A stretch of DNA of 64,000 bases, from NCBI GenBank assembly GCA_020632665.1, contig JACKFC010000018.1, positions 1-64,000 of the forward strand, read 5' to 3'. The translations under genes were made by a program, and so were the position numbers. Shown piece by piece: positions 56,680-64,000 of the stretch (position 1 is its first letter; every line of letters starts with the position of its first letter). The stretch comes from Deltaproteobacteria bacterium. Its GTDB lineage: Bacteria > Myxococcota_A > UBA9042. The notes below the pieces were generated by a model. It searched no databases and was not told the DNA's origin. It was given only the letters and a program-made list of their open reading frames with translations.

Positions 56680-57747
56680 TCAGCCCTTGGTCGGCGCCGG
56701 CAGCAGGCCCCCGCCCGCACCGCTGCGCACCGGGCGCAGCACGCTCAGCTTGGCGCCGTCGCGTCGGCCGAGCTCGTGCGCCCGCGTCCGTCGGGCGCCA
56801 GCGGACCCCAGCGTGCGCAGGCGTGGATGCCGCTCACGGACGAAGTGCCGCAGGTCGCCGTCTGCGACCCAAACCAAGCCCCGCGCGGCTGCGTCGGTCT
56901 TGGCGCCGGCCAAGCGTTGGCGGAAGCCGCTGAGCACGCCGGCGAGGTAGTCGCGCCGGCCTCGGGCGTCGACTTCGCCGCGTTGGCGGGCGGCGGCGAA
57001 GAGCCGCGCCACCGCCGCGTGCAGGAAGTCGTGCACGTATTCGGCCATCTCGACGTCGTGCGGCCGGCCGTAGATCTCCAGCTGCCGCAGGTCGCGGTTG
57101 CGCAGCGCTTCGTAGCGCAGCACCCACACCGCCTCGACGAAGAAATACTCGGTCAGCAAGCCCGCGATCATCTTCGCGTGCAGCGGCAGCGCGCCCCACG
57201 CTTCGCCGAGGCGCAGGGCGCGGTAGTCGGGCGCGGCGGCGCCGAGCGAGAGGTTGTGCTCGAGCAGCAGCGCGTGGGCGCGGGCCATGGCCGCTTCGGC
57301 CTCGTGTGGGTTGTCGCTCGCCGCCAGCGCGAGCAGCTTCTGCACCCGCTGCAGCACCCGCTGGCTGGTCGGATCGGCGGCGGCGTCGGCTTCGCCGCGG
57401 ACCCCGAGCCGCAGCTCGGCGTGGTGGAACGCGCCACCGTGCGGCGCCTCGCCGCGCTCCTGCAGCACCTCGTGGGCGTATTGGTGCGCCATCTCGTGGC
57501 GCAGGGTGGCGACGACCTCGTCCCATGGATCCAACGCCAGATGCCGCGCCGCCAGCGTGATCGTGCGGGTGCTCGGCTGCCAGCTACCCAGCCGCGTCGT
57601 GGCGCGATCGAGCCGGAAGACCGGCGGGCGCAGCGCTCCGGGCACCTGCGCTGCAGCGATCTCCTGCCACGCCGCGCGCAGCCGACCGAGCCAGGCGCGC
57701 TCGAGCGCCGGCGTCAGCAGCTCTTCCCAACTTTGCCGCTTGCTCAT
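56680..57747 (-). CDS. SprT-like metalloprotease with DUF2786 domain
   Basis: Encodes 355 residues from the ATG at 57747, which overlaps the recQ stop (ATGA). The zinc site H-E-M-A-H in LRHEMAHQYAHEVL is SprT-like, related to proteases that digest DNA-protein crosslinks (Spartan). Residues ~130-165 (VQKLLALAASDNPHEAEAAM) match DUF2786. A later helical region and a basic C-terminus (RHPRLRTLGSAGARRTRAHE) could bind DNA. Zinc protease function is predicted, not shown. Co-transcription with recQ supports a repair role. Confidence 0.85.
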   Translation of the reverse strand: MSKRQSWEELLTPALERAWLGRLRAAWQEIAAAQVPGALRPPVFRLDRATTRLGSWQPSTRTITLAARHLALDPWDEVVATLRHEMAHQYAHEVLQERGEAPHGGAFHHAELRLGVRGEADAAADPTSQRVLQRVQKLLALAASDNPHEAEAAMARAHALLLEHNLSLGAAAPDYRALRLGEAWGALPLHAKMIAGLLTEYFFVEAVWVLRYEALRNRDLRQLEIYGRPHDVEMAEYVHDFLHAAVARLFAAARQRGEVDARGRRDYLAGVLSGFRQRLAGAKTDAAARGLVWVADGDLRHFVRERHPRLRTLGSAGARRTRAHELGRRDGAKLSVLRPVRSGAGGGLLPAPTKG

Positions 57748-59705
57748 ACGTCTCCTGCCGGTCGCGGATGCGCGGCGACCATCGCCAAGAGATCATCGGC
57801 GTAGCGCGCAATTCGCTTCGGTCCGAGGCCGAAAATCGCGTCCAGCGAGGCGGCCGAACGCGGCCGTGCGGCGCAGAGCTCGCCGACGCTGCGCTCGGGC
57901 AAGATCTGGTACGGCTTCACCTTGCGGGCGCGGGCCTCGCGCCGTCGCCAAGTGCGCAGCGCCTTGCCGAGCGGGTCGTCCTCCGCGACCCGGCGCCGTC
58001 GTCGTCGTCGCGGCGTCGCGCCGTCTTCGCCCGTTGTCGCGGCTTCGTCGCCCGCGGCGCGCAGCTTCTTCCCGGCGATCCAGACGGTCGGGAGCTTGCG
58101 CCCGCGCGGCTCCAAGACCCTGCGCTGCAGCAGCGCCTCGATCCCGGCGAGGATCGCGACCTCGGGCACGCCGCGTAGCGCGCCGAATCCGGCGACTTGA
58201 TCGAGCCGCCTGCGCTTGGCCGCCTTGCTCCGGCTGCCGCGCAGCCCGGCGGCGACAAGGCGTCGACCGACCGGCCGCGGCAGGCCGTCGACGAAGGCCA
58301 CGATGGCGTCGAGGTCCGCCGGCGCGAGCTCGACGGCGCGCTCCCGGGCCGCTTTCTCGCGGTTGCGCTGCCAACGCTCGTTGCGTCGCGCCTGCAGCTC
58401 TGCGGCGGCGGCCGCAACCTCCTGCGGCCGGGCACAGACGTCACAGATGCCGCAGGGCTGGGCGTCGTCGCCGCGCAGCGGCTCGCCCGCGAGGTGTGCG
58501 GCGATGGCCTGTTGCCGGCAGCGGTCGTCGGTCACCAGCCCGCGCAGCGCGGTGAAGCCCGGATCTTCCGGGGCGCCGCGGTTGATCCGGGCCCGCGTCA
58601 CGATATCAGCGTCGTTCCAGAGCAGCAGCGCCCGCGCCGGCGCCCCGTCGCGTCCGGCGCGTCCGGCCTCTTGCGCCCACGCGGCGAGTGAACCCGGCGC
58701 CTGCGCGTGCACGACCAGCCGGATATCGGCCCGGTCCACGCCCATGCCGAAGGCGGTGGTGGCGCAGAGCACCGGTCGCCGGCCATCGTCGAACGCCGCG
58801 AGCGCGGTGCTGCGCGCGCCGGTCGTGCGGCCGGCGTGGTAATGGCCGGCGCCGATCCCCTGATCGCGCAGCCACGCGGCGAGATCCTGGGCGCGCTTGC
58901 GGGTGGCGCAATAGACGACGGCGCGGCCGCTGCCGTCTGCCAGCGAACCCTCGCGCCGCATCGCCTCGAGCATCGCCTGCTGCCGCTCGGCCTCGCTGCC
59001 ACACGGCGTGATGCCGAGCGCCAGGGCAGGGCGGCGGTGCGCGCCGCGGACGATGGCAGGCTGCTGCAGGCCGAGCAGGGTGATGATGTCCTGCTGCACC
59101 TCGGGCGCCGCGGTGGCGGTCAACGCCATCAGCGGCGGGCCGCCGAGCAAGCGTCGAATCTCGCCCAGCGTGCGGAATTCCGGGCGGAAGTCGTGGCCCC
59201 ATTCGGAGACGCAATGGGCCTCGTCGATCACCATGCGGGTGATCCCGGCGCGGCGCAGCATCTCCTTCAGCCGGGCGCCGGCGAGCTTCTCCGGGCTGAC
59301 GTAGATCAGCGCCGCTTCGGCCAGGGGCGCACCGTGATCGACCCGCTCACGTCCGCCCAATAGGGCCACCGCCGGGATGCCACGGGCGACGCAGCCGTCG
59401 ACCTGATCGCGCATCAAGGCGCGCAGCGGGCTGACGACCAGCGTCGGGCCCTTGCCCAGCGCACGGTCGGCGGCGGCCGGGAGCTGGTAGCAGAGCGATT
59501 TGCCGGCGCCGGTCGGGAGCAGCACCAGGGCGTCGCGTCCGGCGCGGGCCGCCGCGACGGCCTCGCGCTGACCGTGACGGAAGTGCGCAGTGCCCCAATG
59601 CCTTTGCAGCAGCGCGTGGTCGGCGTCGTCGGCGGATCCACTGCCCGCGGCGGTGGCGTTCGGGGAGGCTGCGGGCTGCGGGATCGGCGGTTCGGCAGGG
59701 GCCAT
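57744..59705 (-). CDS. recQ: RecQ-type DNA helicase
   Basis: Encodes 653 residues from the ATG at 59705 (a GTG at 59723 is also possible; neither ribosome site is strong). Motifs: Walker A LLPTGAGKSLC, DEAHCVSEWGHDFRPEF, SALTATAAPEV-like motif III (LTATAAPEV), and motif VI QEAGRAGRDG. A zinc-binding CGICDVC follows, then an RQC-like winged helix and a C-terminal HRDC-like domain (about 590-648). 3'-5' helicase for recombination and fork repair. A basic insert (RRRRRRRVAE) sits before the HRDC part. Overlaps the SprT gene. Confidence 0.93.
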   Translation of the reverse strand: MAPAEPPIPQPAASPNATAAGSGSADDADHALLQRHWGTAHFRHGQREAVAAARAGRDALVLLPTGAGKSLCYQLPAAADRALGKGPTLVVSPLRALMRDQVDGCVARGIPAVALLGGRERVDHGAPLAEAALIYVSPEKLAGARLKEMLRRAGITRMVIDEAHCVSEWGHDFRPEFRTLGEIRRLLGGPPLMALTATAAPEVQQDIITLLGLQQPAIVRGAHRRPALALGITPCGSEAERQQAMLEAMRREGSLADGSGRAVVYCATRKRAQDLAAWLRDQGIGAGHYHAGRTTGARSTALAAFDDGRRPVLCATTAFGMGVDRADIRLVVHAQAPGSLAAWAQEAGRAGRDGAPARALLLWNDADIVTRARINRGAPEDPGFTALRGLVTDDRCRQQAIAAHLAGEPLRGDDAQPCGICDVCARPQEVAAAAAELQARRNERWQRNREKAARERAVELAPADLDAIVAFVDGLPRPVGRRLVAAGLRGSRSKAAKRRRLDQVAGFGALRGVPEVAILAGIEALLQRRVLEPRGRKLPTVWIAGKKLRAAGDEAATTGEDGATPRRRRRRRVAEDDPLGKALRTWRRREARARKVKPYQILPERSVGELCAARPRSAASLDAIFGLGPKRIARYADDLLAMVAAHPRPAGDV

Positions 59706-59791
59706 CGCGGCGCAGGATTGCACGAGCGGATCGGCGGCGCTACGGTCCCGCCCCCCTGGGCGCCGCTCGCAGCGCTCGAGACGAGGCCGCC

Positions 59792-61402
59792 ATGATCCTG
59801 CAGACCCCCTCCCACCGCAGCTCCACCGGCACGCCGACCCGCGACATCATCGGCGCCATCGGACTGCGCCACCTCGAGCAGTTGGTCGCGTTCGACAGCG
59901 CCAGCGATGAGCGCAGCGCGACCATCCCGAGCACCGAGGGCCAGCGCGTCCTCGCGGACTGGCTGGCGACGTTCTTCCGCAGCCAGGGCGCCGAGGTCGA
60001 GGTCGACGACCACGGCAACGTCCTCGCCGCGCTGCCTGGGCGCGGCGCCGGCGCCGATCTGCCGCCGCTGGCGATGATGGCCCACCTCGACACCGCCCGC
60101 GGCACCGCGCCGCTGCCGGCCCTGCACCGCCTGCCGCGCTGGGACGGCCAGCGCGTGCCGTATCCGGCCAACCCCTCGCTCTGTGTCGATATCCCGACCT
60201 ACCCAGCGACCGCGACCTTCCGCGGCCAAGAGCTCGTCTTCGGCGACGGCAAGGCGCCCTTCGGCCTCGACGACAAGCTGGGCCTGGCCCACATCATGAC
60301 GCTCGCCGTGCTGCTGCGGCGCAACGAGACCATCGAGCACCCACCGCTGCTGCTCTGCGCCCGTCCCGACGAAGAGATCGGCCGGATGGCGGCGGTCGAG
60401 GGCCTCGCCGACGAGCTCGCCCGCCGCGGCGTGCGGATCGGCTGGACCATCGACGGCATCGTCCCCTTCGAGATCAACGTCGAGAACTTCTACGCCGCCG
60501 GCGCCGCCGTGCGTTTCGCCGACGCCCCCGACGCGATGCTGCCCGCGCTGCGCGGCGCGCTCGCGGTGCACCTCGGCGGGGTCAACACCCATGGCGCCAC
60601 CGCCAAGGCCGAGGGCCACCGCGCCGCAGTTCGCCTCGCCGTCGAGCTCTGCGCCGAGCTGCAGCAGCAGGGCCTCGCCGACGCCGTCCTCGCGGCCTCG
60701 CTGGTCTGCGATCCGCTGCGCGACTGCGACGGCGAGTTGACCCTCGCGGTGACCACCGAGGCACCGGCCGATATCGCCGACCGGGTCGCCGCCGCCGCGG
60801 TCAAGGTGGTCGGCCCGCACGTGCCGCGCGGCGCTTCGTTCGCCGTCCGCCCGGTCTCGACCGACGAGGTCTCCGCCGCCGCCGCCGACGGACTGCGCCG
60901 CAGCCTCGACTTCGTCCGCGCCCTCCTCGCCGAGCGCGCCGTGCTGCCGGTGGCCGCCGAGGACAGCGAAGGTCGGCAGGGCTACAGCCAGCCCTATCGC
61001 ATCCGACGCGACGGCGACGCCACCGTGGTCGATGTGCGGCTGCGTGATTTCGACGACGACCAGCTTCGCCTGCGCGGTGAGATCGTCGGCAAGACCGCCG
61101 GCGACGACGCCACGGTCCAGCTCGTCGAGCAATACGTGAACATGGGCCCGCGCCTGCGCGACGTCGCCGAGCTCGCGGAATTGCCGGCCCGCGCCGCCGA
61201 GACGATCGGCGTGAAGGCCGAGATCCTGCCGATCCGCGGTGGCACCGGCGTCGACCCCTTCCTCGACCGCGGCGTCTTCGTCGCCAACCTCGGGACGGGC
61301 TATTTCGCGCCGGAATCGGAGAAGGAATTCACTTCGGTGGAGCAGATTGCGGATCACGCCCGCTGGCTTCTGGCGCTGGTTCAGCGCGCTGCCCTCGGAT
61401 GA
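59792..61402 (+). CDS. pepT: Peptidase T-like M20 aminotripeptidase
   Basis: Encodes 536 residues from the ATG at 59792. Metal and catalytic motifs of the M20B family are seen: MAHLDTARG (metal His and catalytic Asp), FGLDDKLGLA (bridging Asp), CARPDEEIGR (catalytic Glu pair), a later Asp in WTIDG and PIRGGTGVD near the end. It should release N-terminal residues from short peptides in the cytosol using two zinc ions. The length is above the ~410 of enteric PepT, with an extra block near 240-400. Its 3' end overlaps the convergent FIST gene by 74 bp. Confidence 0.88.
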   Translation: MILQTPSHRSSTGTPTRDIIGAIGLRHLEQLVAFDSASDERSATIPSTEGQRVLADWLATFFRSQGAEVEVDDHGNVLAALPGRGAGADLPPLAMMAHLDTARGTAPLPALHRLPRWDGQRVPYPANPSLCVDIPTYPATATFRGQELVFGDGKAPFGLDDKLGLAHIMTLAVLLRRNETIEHPPLLLCARPDEEIGRMAAVEGLADELARRGVRIGWTIDGIVPFEINVENFYAAGAAVRFADAPDAMLPALRGALAVHLGGVNTHGATAKAEGHRAAVRLAVELCAELQQQGLADAVLAASLVCDPLRDCDGELTLAVTTEAPADIADRVAAAAVKVVGPHVPRGASFAVRPVSTDEVSAAAADGLRRSLDFVRALLAERAVLPVAAEDSEGRQGYSQPYRIRRDGDATVVDVRLRDFDDDQLRLRGEIVGKTAGDDATVQLVEQYVNMGPRLRDVAELAELPARAAETIGVKAEILPIRGGTGVDPFLDRGVFVANLGTGYFAPESEKEFTSVEQIADHARWLLALVQRAALG

Positions 61403-62570
61403 TCGCGACCACGGTCGTATAGCCGTGGACGAAGGTCCGGTCGCCGACCGGGCCGATCTCGCCATTGCAGAAGACGCCACCCAAGGGCGCCCGGCCGAGC
61501 TGCTCGACGCAGAGGTCGGCATCGTGGTTCGGGCTGCCGAAGAGGCCGACGCCGCGTCCCATGCAGGTCAACAGCAGGATCGCGTCCGGCACATCGGCCT
61601 CGGCGCTCGCCGCTTGCAGTCGCTCGCGCAGGTCCGCCTCGGCCGCGTGTGCATCACGAACCAGGAATTGCACGACCTGCCAGGGCTCGATCCGCGCGGC
61701 GAGCGCCAGAGCGCCGCTGTCGGCGTCGATGCCGCGGATATTGCGCACCAACCAATGCCCGGCCTGGTGCTGCACGCGCTCGGGCTCTGGCTCGACGCCG
61801 ATGAACAGGCTCTTGCGGAAGAGCTGCTGGTCGGCCTCGCCGAGGCTGTCGTAGATGCTGCGCAGCGCGTCGCGCGGGGCCTGATCGCCGAGGGCGAAGA
61901 TCTCGGTGCCGTCCGCCTTGGTCACCAGCATCGGCGGGCCGACCGCGCGGCATCCCTGCGAGACGATCACGTCGAACGAGATAGCGCCGCTGAAGGCGAC
62001 GCCGACGGCGCCCAGCGGGAGCGCGCGGCCGTCGAGGAAGAGCGCGCTGCCGCCGGGGAAGGGCGCGCCGCTGGCCACGCCGCCGAAGAGCGTCATCGCC
62101 GGGAAGGCGCGCTCGAGCGCCTCGACCAGCCGCTCGGCCTGGCCACCGAAGGGCTCGGGGAAGAGCAGCATCGCCGCAGGGTCGAAATCGCCCGGCAGCT
62201 CCAGGTGCTCGCGCCACGAGGCAGTCGGGTCCGGATCGTCGTCGTCGTCCGGCCAGGAGGTCGGCGCGATGGCGAACGCGTGCAGCCGCACGCCGGGGAG
62301 CGTCGCGCCGACCATCGCGACCGCGCGCCGGTGCTCCACCTCGAAGGCGTCGCCGATCACGCCGCCGCCGGAGCAGCCGACGATGCTGGCCGACGGGAAC
62401 GCCGTGTGCACGCGTCGCACGAGGTCGTTCCATGCCGCGGCGTGGTGCGGGCTGGCGAAGAGCAGGACGAGATCCGGCACAGCGCCGAGCGTCTCGCGCA
62501 TCCGCTCGGCGAGCGCATCCACGGCCTCGGCGTAGTCCTGGGCCTCAGAGAGGGCGGCGCTCCAGCGCAT
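61329..62570 (-). CDS. FIST-domain sensor protein
   Basis: Encodes 413 residues from the ATG at 62570 (CAGGAGG just before). FIST_N (about 35-220) includes ASIVGCSGGGVIGD and FGGVASGAPFPGGSALF; FIST_C (about 225-375) includes AEADLRERLQAA, LLLTCMGRGVGLFG and GGVFCNGEIGPVG. FIST proteins sense small ligands and are linked to signal transduction. No kinase or other output domain is fused. The C-terminus is Pro/Arg-rich and overlaps the 3' end of pepT. Confidence 0.9.
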   Translation of the reverse strand: MRWSAALSEAQDYAEAVDALAERMRETLGAVPDLVLLFASPHHAAAWNDLVRRVHTAFPSASIVGCSGGGVIGDAFEVEHRRAVAMVGATLPGVRLHAFAIAPTSWPDDDDDPDPTASWREHLELPGDFDPAAMLLFPEPFGGQAERLVEALERAFPAMTLFGGVASGAPFPGGSALFLDGRALPLGAVGVAFSGAISFDVIVSQGCRAVGPPMLVTKADGTEIFALGDQAPRDALRSIYDSLGEADQQLFRKSLFIGVEPEPERVQHQAGHWLVRNIRGIDADSGALALAARIEPWQVVQFLVRDAHAAEADLRERLQAASAEADVPDAILLLTCMGRGVGLFGSPNHDADLCVEQLGRAPLGGVFCNGEIGPVGDRTFVHGYTTVVAIIRGQRAEPAPEASGRDPQSAPPK

Positions 62571-62715
62571 GGGCCTCCTGCCGGGCGCCTCCGTCGGCGC
62601 TGGATCCGGTCTGCCACGCTGCGGGCAGACGCGCAACGTCACCCCGCCACCTACCCACCGGCAGGGGCCTCGGCTAGGCTGCGGACCGCGCCCGAGCGGC
62701 GCGCGGAGGTCACGC

Positions 62716-64000
62716 ATGGACACCCGACGGCGGGCAGGGCTGCTGCTCCATCCGACCTCGCTTCCCGGCGGACACGGGATCGGCGACCTCGGCGCTGCGG
62801 TGCCGGCGCTGCTGCGCTGGCTGCGTGCCGCGGGCTTGTCGATGTGGCAGGTGCTGCCGCTCGGACCGGTCGACGCAGGCGGCTCGCCCTATACCTCCCG
62901 CTCGGCCCTCGGCGGCAACCTGCTGCTGATCAACCTCAACGCGTTGGTCGCCGATGGCCTGCTCGACGCCGACGCGCTGCAGGGGGCTCCCGCCAACGGC
63001 CGAAGCGTCGACTATCCCGCCGTCGCCGCGTTCAAGCTGCCGCGGGTCCTCGCCGCGGCGGGCCGGCTCGCCGCCGATCCGCGCCATCCCCTGGCCGACG
63101 CGCTGGCCGCCTTCGCCGCCGCCGAGGCAAATTGGGTCGATGACGTCGCCCTCTTCGAGGCGATCGCCAGCGCACAGGACGGCGCGCCGTGGACGCAATG
63201 GCCCGTCGCCTTCCGCGATCGCGATCCCGCCGCGCTGCAGCAGGTCCGCGCCTCGGATCCCTACCGGGCGCAGGTCGCGGCGCAGTTCCTCTTCCAGCGG
63301 CAGTGGCAAGCGCTGCGTGCGCAGGCCGCGGCGCACGGCGTGCTCTTGGTCGGCGACGCGCCGATCTACGTCGCGCACGACGCCGCCGACGTCTGGGCCC
63401 ACCGCGAGCTCTTCGAGCTCGACGCCGCGCTGCAGCCGGCCGCCGTCGCTGGCGTTCCGCCCGATGCCTTCGCCGAGGATGGCCAGCTCTGGGGCAACCC
63501 GCTCTACGATTGGCCGGCCCACGCCGCCGAGGGCTTCGCCTGGTGGAAGGCGCGGATGCGGCGGCTGACCGCGCTCTGCGACATCGTCCGGGTCGACCAC
63601 TTTCGTGGCTTGGCGGCCTATTGGCGGGTGCCGGCCGACGCCGAGGACGCGCGCGGCGGGCGGTGGGTCGAGGGCCCCGGCGACGCGCTGCTGCAAGCCC
63701 TCGCCGACGCCGGTGCGGACGCGATCCTGGCCGAGGACCTCGGCACGATCGACGACGACGTGCTCGGCTTGCGCGACCGGCACGGGCTGCCGGGCATGGC
63801 GGTGCTGCAATTCGCCTGGGACGGCGACCCGGACAACGCCTACCTGCCGCACAACCACGTCGAGGCGATGGCCGTCTACACCGGCACGCACGACAACGAG
63901 ACCACGCTCGGCTGGTGGATCGGCGCGCCGGAGGTGGTGCGGCATCGGGTCCGCGTCTACTTCGGCATCGACGGCCACGACGCGGTCTGGGATCTGATCC
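62716..64000 (+). CDS. malQ: MalQ, 4-alpha-glucanotransferase (3' end outside window)
   Basis: Starts at the ATG at 62716 (GGAGGT five bases upstream) and is open through the window end (428 codons visible). The N-terminus RRAGLLLHPTSLPGGHGIGD is the MalQ/amylomaltase signature. GH77 active-site residues are present: nucleophile D294 in VDHFRG, acid/base Glu in AEDLGTID, and the Asp in THDNETTLGWW. It moves glucan segments between maltodextrins. Divergent from the FIST gene; the rest of the operon is not seen. Confidence 0.97.
   Translation, partial: MDTRRRAGLLLHPTSLPGGHGIGDLGAAVPALLRWLRAAGLSMWQVLPLGPVDAGGSPYTSRSALGGNLLLINLNALVADGLLDADALQGAPANGRSVDYPAVAAFKLPRVLAAAGRLAADPRHPLADALAAFAAAEANWVDDVALFEAIASAQDGAPWTQWPVAFRDRDPAALQQVRASDPYRAQVAAQFLFQRQWQALRAQAAAHGVLLVGDAPIYVAHDAADVWAHRELFELDAALQPAAVAGVPPDAFAEDGQLWGNPLYDWPAHAAEGFAWWKARMRRLTALCDIVRVDHFRGLAAYWRVPADAEDARGGRWVEGPGDALLQALADAGADAILAEDLGTIDDDVLGLRDRHGLPGMAVLQFAWDGDPDNAYLPHNHVEAMAVYTGTHDNETTLGWWIGAPEVVRHRVRVYFGIDGHDAVWDLI

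Overview
The window is very G+C-rich and densely coded. It looks like chromosomal DNA of a Myxococcota-type bacterium (formerly Deltaproteobacteria). The support is indirect: three eukaryote-like Ser/Thr kinases, many lipoproteins with long Ala/Pro/Gly/Asp linkers, Cys-rich repeat surface proteins, a MYXO-CTERM-like C-terminal tail, OmpA with thrombospondin-type-3 repeats, and an AsmA-like/GT51 fusion. The species cannot be named from the sequence. No phage, plasmid, insertion sequence or CRISPR array is visible. The visible decay signs are a vapBC remnant, an in-frame stop in a di-haem oxidoreductase gene, and a pair of palindromic intergenic repeats.

Layout. 1-1482: end of a HEAT-like protein, a glutaredoxin-domain lipoprotein and a PilZ-like protein. 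1521-2693 (-): pentapeptide-repeat protein, divergent from 2783-7679, a tightly overlapping run with a Ser/Thr kinase, a CcmI-like protein, an exported protein, CcmA, CcmB, CcmC, CcmD-like and a tiny membrane protein (cytochrome c maturation). 7697-8575 (-): small basic protein and a cyclic-nucleotide-binding protein. 8784-11620: second kinase (with TM segment and AgmX/TonB-like C-terminus) plus a TPR protein. 11642-13731: two divergent lipoproteins. 13728-17033: interrupted di-haem oxidoreductase and an OPT transporter. 17034-17741: non-coding stretch and vapBC debris. 17742-21033 (-): thiC followed by two methyltransferase genes, one predicted to be an exported lipoprotein with a His-rich linker. 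21232-26473: large Cys-rich lipoprotein, split YeeE/YedE transporter, SRAP protein. 26481-28294: paired palindromic repeats, lipoprotein, membrane protein. 28322-36158 (-): two glycosyltransferases and a 1653-residue kinase/STAND NTPase/WD40 protein. 36306-40908: paired palindromes, alpha/beta hydrolase, CAP-domain protein, START-like protein, tRNA-Gly(CCC) and a MarR regulator. 40905-43505 (-): secreted metzincin-type protein with a Cys-rich array. 43636-45149: FetAB-type ABC exporter. 45224-45380: structured RNA resembling 6S RNA, with a terminator. 45421-47667 (-): prolyl oligopeptidase lipoprotein. 47862-56655: OmpA, penicillin acylase-family lipoprotein, UspA pair, AsmA-like/GT51 fusion. 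56680-59705 (-): RecQ and a SprT-like protein. 59792-64000: peptidase T, FIST sensor protein (-), and MalQ cut off by the window end.

Many neighbouring genes overlap by exactly four bases (ATGA, GTGA or TTGA), so translationally coupled operons are the main organising rule. The most unusual items are the in-frame TGA at 14808-14810, the exported methyltransferase coupled to thiC, the kinase coupled to the Ccm genes, the 6S-like RNA, the two palindromes 31 bp apart upstream of 36414, and the kinase/STAND/WD40 fusion. I found no clear evidence of a wholly new multi-gene defence or signalling system.
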